Shown one piece after another: positions 1 through 9,609 of a stretch of DNA of 28,489 nt. Source of the DNA: Chara braunii (lineage: Eukaryota > Streptophyta > Charophyceae > Charales > Characeae); assembly GCA_003427395.1 (NCBI GenBank), contig BFEA01000044.1, positions 2,617,318 through 2,645,806 of the forward strand. Direction: 5' to 3'. A program made the translations under genes and the position numbers. The stretch's first letter is position 1; each line of letters opens with the position of its first letter. The notes under the pieces were generated by a model that was not told the DNA's origin, searched no databases, and saw only the letters and a list, made by a program, of their open reading frames with translations.

Positions 1-518
1 TCCCTCCCCTTCCTTCCTCCTGATCTCCACCTCTGCCTGACCTTCCTCCCGATCTCCTTCCCTCCCTCTATCTCCTCCCAACCTCCTCTTCCTCCTCATG
101 CTCTTTCTCCCCCATTCTCCCCTCCAGGCTCTCTTCCCTTCCCCTTCGAATGACCTATTCACTCCTTCCGCACTCCACCCAACCAACCTCTGCCATCGCT
201 CATCCTTCCCTTTGCCCTCCCTCCGCCCAACTTCTCCCTGCCGTCTGTCCACTTCCTTCCGCCTCCTCCCTACCTCCCTTCAACCATCTCCCGACCCTTC
301 CTTCATTCACCCAATCTCCGCCTGACCTCCTCCTTCCCCCATCTCCTCCCTTCTGATCTCCTCCCTCCCCTCCTTTCCTCCTGATTTCCACCTCTACCTG
401 ACCTTCGTCCCCCGATCTCCTTTCCTCTCTCCCTTCCTCAGCCCAATCTCCACCTAACCTCCTCCCTCCACCCGACTGCAGTTCGTTTTTTTTCACCAGT
501 GGATGTAATCGCTGCATT

Positions 519-521
<3 letters not shown>
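1..521. repeat. Pyrimidine-rich low-complexity block
   Basis: The plus strand is almost entirely C and T, built from degenerate repeats of short words such as CTCCTCCC, GATCTCC and CCTTCC. Open frames across it give only proline/serine/leucine-rich peptides, as expected from composition, so none is called as a gene. It ends at the start of the (CT)n tract. Confidence 0.85.

Positions 522-599
<78 letters not shown>
522..599. repeat. (CT)n microsatellite
   Basis: About 39 uninterrupted CT dinucleotides. It marks the exact point where the plus strand switches from pyrimidine-rich (left) to purine-rich (right). Confidence 0.97.
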
Positions 600-601
<2 letters not shown>

Positions 602-2575
602 GATTGAAGTGCTGGAGGAGGGGGATAAGTGGCAGAAGAGCAAAGGGGGAGGGAGGGATAAGCGGGGAAGGAGCAGTCGGAGGGGGGGGGGAAGAAGTGC
701 ATTCTTTTTTTCCTTGGAGATGGAATAGGGAGATAAGCGACGGAGGAGCAGCGGTGCAAGGTGGGACAAGTGGCCGCAGAGGAGAGGAGAAGTGGCTGAA
801 AAGGAGGGGAGAAGCAGCGGAGGAGGCGGAGGAGGGGGCGGGAAGAAGTGCAGAGGAGGAGGACGGAGGTGCGGGCAGAGGTCAGAGGAGCGGGCGGGGA
901 AGGGCGGAGAAGGCGCGGGGAAGGGCAGGGAAGAGGGCGGGAAGAGCTGGGGGGAAGCGGGCGGAGGAGTGGGTGAGGACAAGCGGACGTCGGAGGAGCG
1001 GGCGAGAACAGGCGAAGAAGGCAGAAGCAAGGGCGAGGAAAGGGCGGGAAGAGCGGAGGGGAAGCGGGCGGAGAAGCGGGCGAGGACGAATGAAGCGTGT
1101 GCGGAGGGCGGAGGACGGAGGTGGGGAGGTGTGTGGGGAGGAGTTCAGAGGAGTGGGCTGCGCGTGGAGGGCGGAGGGTGAACCGCATAGGGAGGGTGGT
1201 GGGTGGAAGGCGGGCAAAGTGGGGAAGGGTGGGGAAGAAGGCAAGAAGAGCATGGAGCGCGTGCGGAGGAGGGGAGATGCTGCAGAGGGGAGAGCAGGGG
1301 GGAGCGCGCGGTGGAGGAGGGGAAAAAAGGTGCATTTTAATTTTTTTTTAAGTGGCGGAAGGGGGCAAAACAGCGGGAGAGGGCGGGAGAAGCGGCGGAG
1401 GAGGGAAGAAGCAGCAGAGGAGCAGCAGGGGGGGGTAAGCAGCGGAGGAGGGGAGAACCGGCGGAGGATGGCGGAATAAATGTTTTTGTTTTCTTGTTAT
1501 TCTAAGCCGCGGAAGAGGAGGTTGGGGAAAGACTCACAAAGGAGGAGGACGGAGGATCGGGCCGAGGTTGGAGGAGAGGAGGAGCGCGAGCTGGAGGAGC
1601 AAGGGATGGGCAAAGGAGGAAGTGTGGGACAAGGGCGGAGGAGCGGTGGAAGAGGGCGGAAGGCGGATGAGGGGGGGGCAGTCTGGAATATAAGGAGCGG
1701 GGCAGCGGGTAGAGGAATCACAGGAACAGGGCAAGGCAAAGGAGCGGGGAAGGGCACTCTAAGGGGTGCGGAACCAGGGGGCGATGGGCTGGTGCAGGGC
1801 GGAGCGTGTGCGGAAGGCCAAGTGTGCGTAGAGGGTGGAAGGAGGGAGGCGGGGCAGGTGGGGGCAGCAGCGCTGCGGAGGAGCGCAAAACCGGACGAGG
1901 ATGGTGGTGGAGCTGGGAAGGGTGGGAAGGGGGCTGTATAGCGCGGAGACGGTGGAAGAGAATGTGCAGAGGAGGGGGGGCAGGAGGGTTGGAGGAGTGG
2001 AGGAGCATTGGAGCAGCAGCGAGGAAGCGCGGAGGATTAGCGAAGGACGGGGGGCAGAGGAGCGTAGGGGGAGCAGCGGAAGTTCGGAGGATTAGCGAAG
2101 GAGGAGTGGTAGAGGAGCGGAGGGGGGGTGCCGAATGAGCGGGGCAAGTAGGCTGAGCGTAGGAGCAGCGGCGAAGGAGAGGCGCAGAGAAGCTCCGGAG
2201 GATGAGCGGGGGAGAAGGGGCGAAAGCGCGGAGGATGAGCGGGGGAGAAGGGGCGGAAGCGCGGAGGATGAGCAGGGAGGTGAGGCGAAGGAGCGAAGAA
2301 GCTGCAAAGGAAGCAGGGATGAGCCAAGGAGGAGAAGCTATGGAGAAGGAGCAGGAGAAGAGGGGAGGAGCAGGTTGGATGAGCGGAGGATGGGAGGGAG
2401 TGGAGAAGTTGTGGAAAAGGTGCGGTGGAGGAGGGGAGGAGCAGCGGAGGATGAGCGGGGGAGGAGGGGCGGAGGCGTGGAGGATTAGCGGGGAAGGGTG
2501 GAGGGGCGGAGGAGAGACACGAAGGATGAGCGGGGGAAGGGGAACAGAGCAGCCGGTGAGCCAAGTGGGACGGCG
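600..2575. repeat. Purine-rich (GGA/GAA) low-complexity tract, ~2 kb
   Basis: The plus strand is strongly G+A-rich and made of degenerate GGAGGA, GCGGAGGA and GGGAAGA words. Several long frames stay open on both strands but encode only Gly/Arg/Glu-rich or Pro/Ser/Leu-rich low-complexity peptides. There is no start context, domain or splice pattern to support a gene. Scattered T runs near 700-710 and 1340-1352 are the only breaks. Confidence 0.85.
2196..2294. repeat. 33-bp minisatellite, about 3 copies
   Basis: Units start at 2196, 2229 and 2262 with the core CGGAGGATGAGCGGGGGAGA. The first two units are nearly identical and the third has diverged. Related units recur around 2447-2545. Because 33 is a multiple of three, the array keeps a frame open (Glu-Asp-Glu-Arg-Gly-Arg-Arg repeats), but this is not evidence of coding. 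Confidence 0.8.
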
Positions 2576-2577
2576 GT

Positions 2578-2611
2578 CTCTCTCTCTATCTATCTATCTA
2601 TCTATCTATCC
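2578..2611. repeat. (TCTA)n microsatellite, left flank of element I
   Basis: About seven tandem TCTA units. A matching TCTA tract at 9612-9632 lies just outside the other end of element I, and G-rich DNA follows it, so the two tracts were probably one before insertion. Confidence 0.9.
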
Positions 2612-2689
2612 GTTATGATCCTGGCAAATTTCGAAGTACACATTCATCAAAAAGTACAATGCCATCCAATTGCAAAAATAAATGAATGA

Positions 2690-3824
2690 ACTTGATATGT
2701 GAGAGAGGGAAAGAAAAATAAGAAGAAGAAAGAAAGAAAGAAGAAGATGTACACCAGCACAGACCAATGATAATGCTCGTCTTCTTCGTCAACCACTCTC
2801 CTCTTCCTTATCTCCTCCCCTCTTATTCGAACAGCAAATAATAATAATAATGTTGAATGGTTGAACCAGAATCAATGTCTGAATCCCTTTTCTATTGCAC
2901 GTATCACACGAGGTCCACCATAGCCATGGCCACCCTTCTTCGTCCTCCTTCCAAGGTCGAGGCTATGGAGGACTACCAAGGCATCGCCCTGCTGTCCAAA
3001 GGACAACACAAAGCAGCTATGGCTGCTCTAGCTCAGGCTGCCATGCCCGACTCTGCCTCGAAGCTTCTTGGCGTAGCTCTACCCAAACTGGAGCCTTCCT
3101 GCTGCAACGCCCACCAAGGTGATGAAGATGGCAACCACCACAGCCAGGTAAGTACCTCTGGCGCTCCCCCTTCCCAGTCAAGGTCTTCATCGTCCTCCTG
3201 TCCTTGCTCCTTCCCCAGCAGCGCAGCTTTGTGCTAGCGCTGCTCCAGCCAGCGCTCCAACCAGTGTGTCACCAAACTCACACACCAAAAATGAGGTGGA
3301 GCACCTTCCTTCTCCTGGACATATAGCGGTCTGCTTGCCTCTTGGCGAGTGACTCCCTAGGTCGTGTGCCCCCCAAGCAACCGGTACCTCCTCCGAAACA
3401 TCATTGTAGACTCTAATATTGCCCGTACAGGCCCTAGACTCAAACTGGTTGGACTACTCGGCCTCTAAAAATGCCAACTGGCCTCGAGTACCCGGCACAT
3501 CTACCTCTACCTGGTGTACCTGCTACTTGAGTGTTTTCCGCTGCTTCAAGTGTCGCGGGCCTCTTTTCCCACCACTTGAGTGTTTTCCCCGCTGCAGCCC
3601 TCAATGTCACGGCCACAGGTAAGTACTGGCCCTTCGGGCCCTCTGAACGAACAAGTGCCCTTGCAGGTCATACACACCCCCAAGCCGACAAGCACTCAAA
3701 CAGGCATGCAAACCAGCAAGCATGCACACACACAGACTTAGAGAAGAACTCAGCAAGGCATTCATTCTATGAGCAAAACTCAGAAATCAGTTGTGTCTCG
3801 GTCCGTGTTTGGCAGGTCATTACA
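2690..3824 (-). repeat. 3' LTR of element I
   Basis: Matches 8400-9609 in blocks. Block B (about 2705-2880, GAAGAA-rich then AATAATAATGTTGAATGG), block A (about 2881-3185, from CAATGTCTGAATCC to CAGGTAAGTACC) and block C (about 3186-3824) occur here in the order B-A-C. The right copy has A-B-(truncated A)-C. The minus-strand LTR start TGTAATGACC lies at 3824. The outer (left) boundary is uncertain by about 80 bases. Confidence 0.85.
2857..3237 (+). other. Open frame in LTR block A, antisense to element I
   Basis: A 126-codon plus-strand frame lies inside the left LTR. Its middle part (residues about 38-100, containing QHKAAMAALAQAAMPDSASK) recurs with substitutions in the right LTR at about 8520-8705. 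The peptide is alanine-rich and unknown to me. The frame contains CAG|GTAAGTA at 3146, and a pyrimidine-rich CCTTCCCCAG about 70 bases downstream, so a small intron is possible. Substitutions between copies are a mix of synonymous and replacement changes. It could be a captured host exon or a chance open frame. Confidence 0.25.
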
Positions 3825-3842
3825 TTACCCCCCTCTTAAGAG
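3825..3842 (-). other. Polypurine tract of element I
   Basis: On the minus strand it reads CTTAAGAGGGGGGTAA immediately before the LTR start TGTAATGACC. This is the plus-strand priming site expected directly upstream of a 3' LTR, and it fixes the element's orientation and the inner LTR edge. Confidence 0.85.
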
Positions 3843-3979
3843 TGAGGTCCCTTCGAGCGAGCGACCCATTCCGAGTCCCTAACAAACGCATCGCAAGCAA
3901 ACATAACGAAGAGATTTCGTGAGTACTGAGTGGTAGTGAGTTTTGCAGAGATTTTTGGTACAACATTAGAGGATATTTG

Positions 3980-5110
3980 TCACTCGTAGGCTTTAACAAC
4001 GCGAGGTGCGATGCACAACAGTTCCTTCTTTGAGATCCAATAGAGATCGTCCAACAGGTGGTACATGAAATGAATTTGATTCTCTCTATTACGTCCCTTC
4101 CCTACGTGCGGTTTGATTCTATTGATCTTGTGACCGCCATTGATTGCACGAGGAATCATGTCTTCACGATAGTTGAAGGACTCATCATCACGATGTAGAT
4201 ACAACGTTGATGCATGAAAGACTGGGTACGTGCGTAGATGAGGAGGCACGACAATTGTATACGAAGGACCAAATTCATCCTTGCCAATAGAACTTCCCAC
4301 GGACCATAATAGAGAGAGAGAAATTTGTGTGACACTCCCTCTTCTTCCGAAAATTCAGACATCTTGACCCAAACATAACTTCCCACTTTAATATCCGAAG
4401 GTTGGCATTTCTCATTCACATGATGGATCATGCTGCAATGGCAACTTTGAGCAAGCGATCATACTTGGCACTGAAGCCAGGCCTGTCGGGTGTTAAACCA
4501 GCCAGGTGTTCAAGGAATAAGTAAGAGAGCGGATTACGAATCGTCATAACTGAATACAGCTCTTCATCCCAGGTTTCCTGATCCGAAATGATTAAAGCAC
4601 GTAGAAGTTGGAACACAGTCTGGTTGATCTGGAACACAGTCTCGTCGATCTCCTCAGCAACACCATTGGCTCGGCTAGATGTCATGCTCAGTTTGAGGCC
4701 AGGGAGTTGGGACGTGAAGTCCTTCCATTCAGTACTTATGAAGCGCGGGTCCCGATCACTCACAAGGGTTTTCGGGGTTTCGAGCTGCAGAATGTACTCT
4801 TGGTGGAACTCACGGATCATAACTTTGGATAGGGCATGAGGTGGCAATTGAATCAGATTTAGGAATTTGGAAAAGCAATCAACAATCACCATCGCTTGTG
4901 AACAATCGTTCTTACTTATCTTTCCCATATCCATGAAGTCGATAGAGACAGACTCTCCGAGACCGTTAGGAATGGGAAGACGTTTAAACAGCCCCATTGG
5001 CTTTTGTCTTGATGGTTTGTTCATTCACAGACTTGACACTAAGCCACAAATGTTTCAGCAAATCCTTTCATGGTCAATCAAACTGTGCAATAGGTATCCG
5101 TAAGTCTTTG
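3980..5110 (-). pseudogene. Element I integrase plus chromodomain-like tail (degenerate)
   Basis: Integrase inserts element cDNA into the genome. From the N-terminal side: HFG and CQVC (5027-5038) remain of the HHCC zinc finger but sit in different frames from the core. A 198-codon frame at 5024-4428 holds the core, with Asp in SIDFMD (4938-4940), Asp in LVSDRDPRF (4755-4757) and Glu in GVAEE (4653-4655). Frames at 4431 and 4300 give the C-terminal part (VGSYVWVKMSEF, GPWEVL, PPHLRTYPVFHAS) and a chromodomain-like segment with the tail PRVVKAYE, ending at 3980. A 21-bp tandem duplication at 4609-4650 lies inside the core. Frameshifts near 5025 and 4430 break the protein. Confidence 0.85.
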
Positions 5111-5169
5111 TAATGCCGAAGTGTTCACTCCGACCACGAGCCAAGTCCAAGAAGTGTGTGCGGAGAGAC

Positions 5170-5945
5170 TCATGGTTGGGGGTACACACAAGCAATCATT
5201 TTATCCATAGCATCCGAAAACCAGTCCTTCACACTGGTGGGGTCAACCTGCAGATGCTCAAGAATCGAACTAAGGTCCGGTTCCTTGGCGGTTTGCTCCA
5301 CAAGCTCCTCCTTCAGCTTCTTCCGAAGGTCGTAGAAGTTCACAATGCAAGTCATATACTCGGGGTGGCGAGACAATGCATCAACAATTCGATTATAACA
5401 ACCCTTTTTGTGTTTCAATTCAAAATCATAAATGTCAATCTCATAGAACCAGCGAGTCAACGTAGGGGACAAGGTGGTTTGTTCCTTTATCCATTTCAAG
5501 GTTTCATGATATGAGAATACCTTGAAACAACGTCCCAAAAGATAGTGCTTCCAATGATTCAATGCCTCGCGTAGAGCATAGAGATTGCGCATGTAGGTGG
5601 AAGTAGCTACCTTTTCACTGGGCATGTGTTTGCTGTAGTACTCAAGCCAGCCATCACCGTCATTTTGTTGCAACATTGTGCCAATCCCATACTGACTCAC
5701 ATCCGTAGTGACTACGAATGTGAGTTTGGAATCTGCAATGTGGAGTATGTAATAACTTATGAAGGCCTCTTGTAAGGCTTGAAAAGCGGTCCCACATGTT
5801 GCATCCCACGTGTAAGATACGTTCTTGCTTGTTAGTTTGGACAACGGGTGAGCAACAATAGAAAATCGGGGCGCAGACTTCCGATAGTATGATGCAACAC
5901 CAAGGAAAGAACGCCATTTGCGGACGTTCGCGGGTTGAGGCCACT
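5170..5945 (-). pseudogene. Element I RT connection and RNase H domain (degenerate)
   Basis: The frame 5844-5170 (224 codons) resembles the Ty3/gypsy RNase H-like domain. It has FVVTTDVSQYGIG (first catalytic Asp), the YALREALNHWKHYL segment and VDALSRHP near the end. The usual SDH.TL motif reads SYHETL, so a conserved Asp is replaced by Tyr. The upstream connection (GVASYY..., PLSKLTSKNVSYTWD) is split into the overlapping frame 5944-5660 by a frameshift. It would normally degrade the RNA strand of the RNA/DNA hybrid during reverse transcription; this copy is not expected to work. Confidence 0.85.
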
Positions 5946-5976
5946 TGCGTACGACCTAAACTGTGGTTGCCTCAGG

Positions 5977-6488
5977 CTAAAGGCCAGCAACATACAATCG
6001 GTGCCCAAAATAGATGATGCTGTCCCTCCCAGACTCGTATTTTTTTAAGTTGAGATGGAGTTCCGTTTTCTTGAGCATGGTGAACACTTCCTCAAGGTGC
6101 TTCATATGTTCCTCGATTGATTTTGCTAAAAATATATCAGCAAGAATCAAGATACACAACCACAAACCGACCAATTTTGTTCGCGGAGGACCTTGTCCAT
6201 TAGACTTAAAGGGGTGGTCGGTGCGTTTGTGAGACTGAAGAGCATTATGGTGAGTTCGTAAAGCCCATCGCGTGTCTTGAACACAGTCTTGTGCTGGTCC
6301 ACAAGATCGACTTCAATCTGGTGGTACCCAGACTTGAGATCGATCTTGGAGAAAACCTTGCCCCCACCTGCAACATCAAGAAAATCATCTATGCGAGGCA
6401 ATGGGTATGCATTCTTCCTTATGCTGCGGTTTACACCGCGATAATCAATACGCATACGGAGTTTGCCTCCTTTCTTTCGAACAAACAA
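5977..6488 (-). pseudogene. Element I reverse transcriptase, N-terminally truncated
   Basis: The frame 6488-6147 begins within the fingers (FVRKKGGKLRMRIDYRGVN) and contains motif A KIDLKSGYHQIEVD with its catalytic Asp (6339-6341). The usual M-P-F-G-L-T-N-A-P-A-T-F motif is degraded to LFSLTNAPTTP. A frameshift near 6150-6175 leads into the frame 6174-5977. There the YxDD box reads I-L-A-D-I (Ala-Asp at 6136-6141), so one essential Asp is lost and the segment after it is one residue short. The family normally has 150 or more residues ahead of FVRKK; these and the protease are absent. Polymerase activity is not possible. Confidence 0.88.
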
Positions 6489-6615
6489 ATCGAGTGCACC
6501 AAATTCAAATTCGGTGGGGCTTCAAGAGAGGATTGCTGGTCCATGACATGGTCCTTTGGAGAACCACCACTGACCGGTTCAAACTCCCTTGTTGTAGACT
6601 GTGTTGATGAACCCT

Positions 6616-8397
6616 CTACACTCCATTCACGTTTCCCTCCAGCCTAAAGCATCCTTGGACCTTATGATTTGTTTTCTGTCCATGCAGGCAACCTCCTTTC
6701 TTTATCCTAGCCTTCCATTCAGCCTCACTGATCCGGAGGTCCACCCAAGGTTTAGTACTTCCATCCTCCGGAGTGACTGGGATTTTGGCTCCCTTAGGGA
6801 GTGCAACAAAGTTCCTTACCGAGTTCCGATTTTGGTTTTCCTTAGTATGGCCAGTCCTTCTGAAGGCAACAAATTTTTCATCTTCGTTATTAATCTCAGA
6901 TTCTGGGGTGGAAGAGTAGTCTGTATCAACGTCATGTTCTTGGTTGTCGCCAAGAGTGGGGTCGTCTGCTTCGGCCTCCCCTTCCACCTCCAGCAAGTCG
7001 AGCGCAGCAAGACGGTTGCTGCCACAAAACCGTCTGCGAACAAATGTATTTTTGCTGCTTGTTGTGGTAAGGAGGTTTCTTGCCTCCAGATTGAGTACTC
7101 CCCTCATCAAGGAGAACCAGTCAGTGTAACCAAGGAAATCCTAGCCTGCACGATTGGTGAAATGGGTAAGAACCGTACCTTTACCAACATCGAAGCATAA
7201 TTAATCAATTCCAACCCTAGTGTCACAAAGAGTTTGCCAATATGCAACTGCAATTTGTGCATGGTGCCTTGCCACTTGCTGCGTTTAAGTTCATCGAGTT
7301 GGATCTTTACTCTATTTGCAGCATGTGGGTCTTTGTATTGCGCAAAATTAGAATCACTTCGAGAGCGGTCGCCGGAGTGACTTTAAGCCATTCCGTTAGA
7401 TCGATCTTGGGATACCCAACTTGCACAGCTTACTTCTAGGAAGCCCCTTACAACAGCCTCGTTCATCCCTAGGATCAAGGACTGGTTCACTCTTTGAGTG
7501 CCCTGCACCTGAAAGCACGCTCTCATTGAGCTGATCCATCACCTCCTTTCTGTCCATGTATGGACTGCTATAGCTGGGACCAGCCATTGCTGGATCTGAA
7601 CTCAGGGCTGCGGCACTTGTAGCGGCAGCAGAATCTGCACCTGTTGCAGGTCCTAACTAATTTACCACCAAACTCAACGAAGAAGATAAGAAGAAGGAGA
7701 GAGATGGAGAGGTGCAAAAGTAGAACGGTTAGCAGCAAGAGGTTCGGGAAGAGAGCTTGAGATTTGGGTCTGATGCATCTGATCGCGACACTCCTTGCCC
7801 ATATCTGCCACCTGAGTACGCATCTGACTTATTTCATTGAGTAGTTGGGACTTTAAACTCGGGAGCTCACTGAGTAAATGGTACTCTACGAAGGCATGAA
7901 AATACTTGACCAGATCTTTCTTAAACCACCAGTACTTGGCCCAGCTATCGGCCACGACGCTTTCCCGTTAACGCGCCACACCTTTAGGGCTTCGGGGTAC
8001 CGGACCTCAATGGCTGGAAGCACCAGCCAAAAAAAAATTGAAATGGTACCCCGGCGCTTCAGCGAAAATCGGCGCGCAGGGGCATTCCAGGCTCGACATC
8101 GATAGCTGGGCCAAGTACTGGTGGTTTAATATCTGCATCAAGCATGGTTGAGATGGTTTTAAGAATGGTCTCAATATCTTCAGCGGCTGTTTTCCGCTTA
8201 GCCTCTTCCTCTTTTTCCTCCTTGGCCATTTCCTTCTGATAAAGGGCCTGGTACAATGGTTCTTCTTCATCCGCTGCATCCACAGCAGCCTTTAGAATAT
8301 CAGAAAGCTTGGCTGATGCCATGTTGGAACTACTAGATCCTTTTGTTGCCATGGCCTCTCGCTCTATTCTCTCTTGCCCGCGCGTCGCTACGGGCAT
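6616..8397 (-). pseudogene. Element I gag (capsid/nucleocapsid), frameshifted
   Basis: Gag builds the virus-like particle. The frame 8397-8059 is a charged N-terminal region (MATKGSSSSNMASAKLSDILKAA..., then a Lys/Glu-rich helix). The frames 7955-7674 and 7587-7396, and the reading between 7460 and 7130, give further gag-like pieces in different frames. The last piece, 7110-6616, contains the nucleocapsid zinc knuckle at 6649-6690: C-L-H-G-Q-K-T-N-H-K-V-Q-G-C. It keeps exact CCHC spacing, but the second Cys is Gly. A foldback at 7921-8129 interrupts the gene. The product assignment rests on position and the knuckle. Confidence 0.7.
7921..8129. repeat. Foldback (inverted repeat) inside element I gag
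   Basis: 7921-7950 and 8100-8129 are perfect 30-bp reverse complements (TTAAACCACCAGTACTTGGC... against its complement). The inner arms continue imperfectly (GGGGTACC at 7994-8001; GGTACCCC at 8045-8052). The centre is itself a small hairpin, TGGCTGG-AAGCA-CCAGCCA, at 8011-8029. A related single copy of the arm sequence occurs in the gag of element III near 28281-28311. Confidence 0.9.
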
Positions 8398-8399
8398 AT

Positions 8400-9609
8400 A
8401 ATGGACTTCAATAAAAGAAGCAAACTGACCAATGTCCGAATCCGTCTTCTACTGCAGGTATCACATGAGGTCCACCATAGCCATGGTCACCCTTCTTTGT
8501 CCTCCTCTAAGGGCCAGGCTATGGCAGACTACCAGCGCATCGCCCTGCTGTCCAAAGAACAACACAAAGCAGCTATGGCTGCTCTAGCTCAGGCTGCCAT
8601 GCCTGACTCTGCCTCAAAGCTTCTTGGTGAAGCTCTACCCCAGCTGGGGCCTTCCTGCTGCAGCGCCCACCAAGGTGATGAAGATGGCAACCACTACAGC
8701 CAGGTAAGTACCTCTGGTGCTCCCTCTTTCCAACAAGAAGAAGAAAGAAAGAAGAAGACGATGTACACCCGCATAGACCAATGATAATGCCCTTCTTCTT
8801 CGCCATCCACTCTCCTTTCCTTATCACCTCCCCTCTTATTCAAACAAGAAATAATAGTAATAATGTTGAATGGCTGAACCAAAACCAATGTCCAAATCTG
8901 AGTTCTACTGAAAGTATCACATGAGGTCCACCATAGCCACTTCCTCCTCCTGTCCTTGCTCCTTCACCAGCAGCGCAGCTCTGTGCTAGCGCTGCTCCAG
9001 CCAGCGCTCCAACCAGTGTGTCGCCAAACTCGCACGCCGAAAGTGAGCCGGAGCACATTGCTCCTCCTGGAGATATAGCGGCCTGCTTGCCTCTTGGCGA
9101 GGGACTTCCTAGGCCGTGCGGCCTCCAAGCAACCGGTAGCTCCTCCCTTTCGGGGGACATCATTGCTGACTCTGATATTGCCCGTACAGGCCCTAGAATC
9201 AGACTGGTTGGACTGGTACCCACCTAGACCTAGCCGACAACTACTGGGCGTCTAAAGATGCCAGCTTTCGTCTTCTTCTGCTCGGCCTCGAGCACCCGGC
9301 ACATCTACCTCTACCTGGTGTACCTGCTACTTGAGTGTTTTCCGCTGCTTCAAGTGTCCCGGGCCTCTTTCCCCACCACTTGAGTGTTTTCCCCGCTGCA
9401 ACCCTCAATGTCCCGGCCACAGGTAAGTACCGGCCCTTCGGGCCCTCTGAACGAACAAAGTGCCCTTGCAGGTCACACACACACTCAAGCCAACAAGCAC
9501 TCAAACAGGCATGCAGACCAGCAAGCATGCACACACACAGAGTTAGAGAACTCAGCAACAAAACTCAGAAATCAGCTGCATCTCAGTCCGTGTTTGGCAG
9601 GCCATTACA
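8400..9609 (-). repeat. 5' LTR of element I, internally rearranged
   Basis: Same family as 2690-3824. Block order is truncated B (8400-8437), A (8438-8722), B (8735-8880), truncated A (8881-8940) and C (8941-9609), compared with B-A-C in the left copy. This implies a tandem duplication of the B-A unit followed by a deletion of about 260 bp in the second A. The outer end reads ...GGCCATTACA on the plus strand and is directly followed by TTATCTATCTATC. Confidence 0.85.

Larger units (their letters stand above)
2690..9609 (-). mobile_element. Element I: degenerate Ty3/gypsy (chromovirus-type) LTR retrotransposon
   Basis: Long repeats at 2690-3824 and 8400-9609 flank a minus-strand body in the order gag, RT, RNase H, integrase, chromodomain-like tail, which is Ty3/gypsy order. 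On the minus strand the LTR begins TGTAATGACCTGCC, and a polypurine tract abuts the left (3') LTR. The protease and the N-terminal part of RT are missing between the zinc knuckle (6649) and RT (6488). Many frameshifts and catalytic substitutions show it is dead. The shared outer ends at 3824 and 9609 are precise. The opposite LTR ends are approximate because the two copies are rearranged. No primer-binding site was recognised. Confidence 0.9.

Noticed and set aside
200-1335. Long open frames on both strands across the CT/GA tracts (up to 326 codons)
   Set aside because: They encode only Pro/Ser/Leu, Leu-Ser or Arg-Glu dinucleotide repeats or Gly/Arg/Glu-rich peptides. Lack of stops follows from base composition.
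8380-8402. Primer-binding site next to the right LTR of element I
   Set aside because: No match to the common TGGTATCAGAGC or another convincing tRNA 3' end was seen where the LTR meets gag. The LTR edge itself is uncertain.
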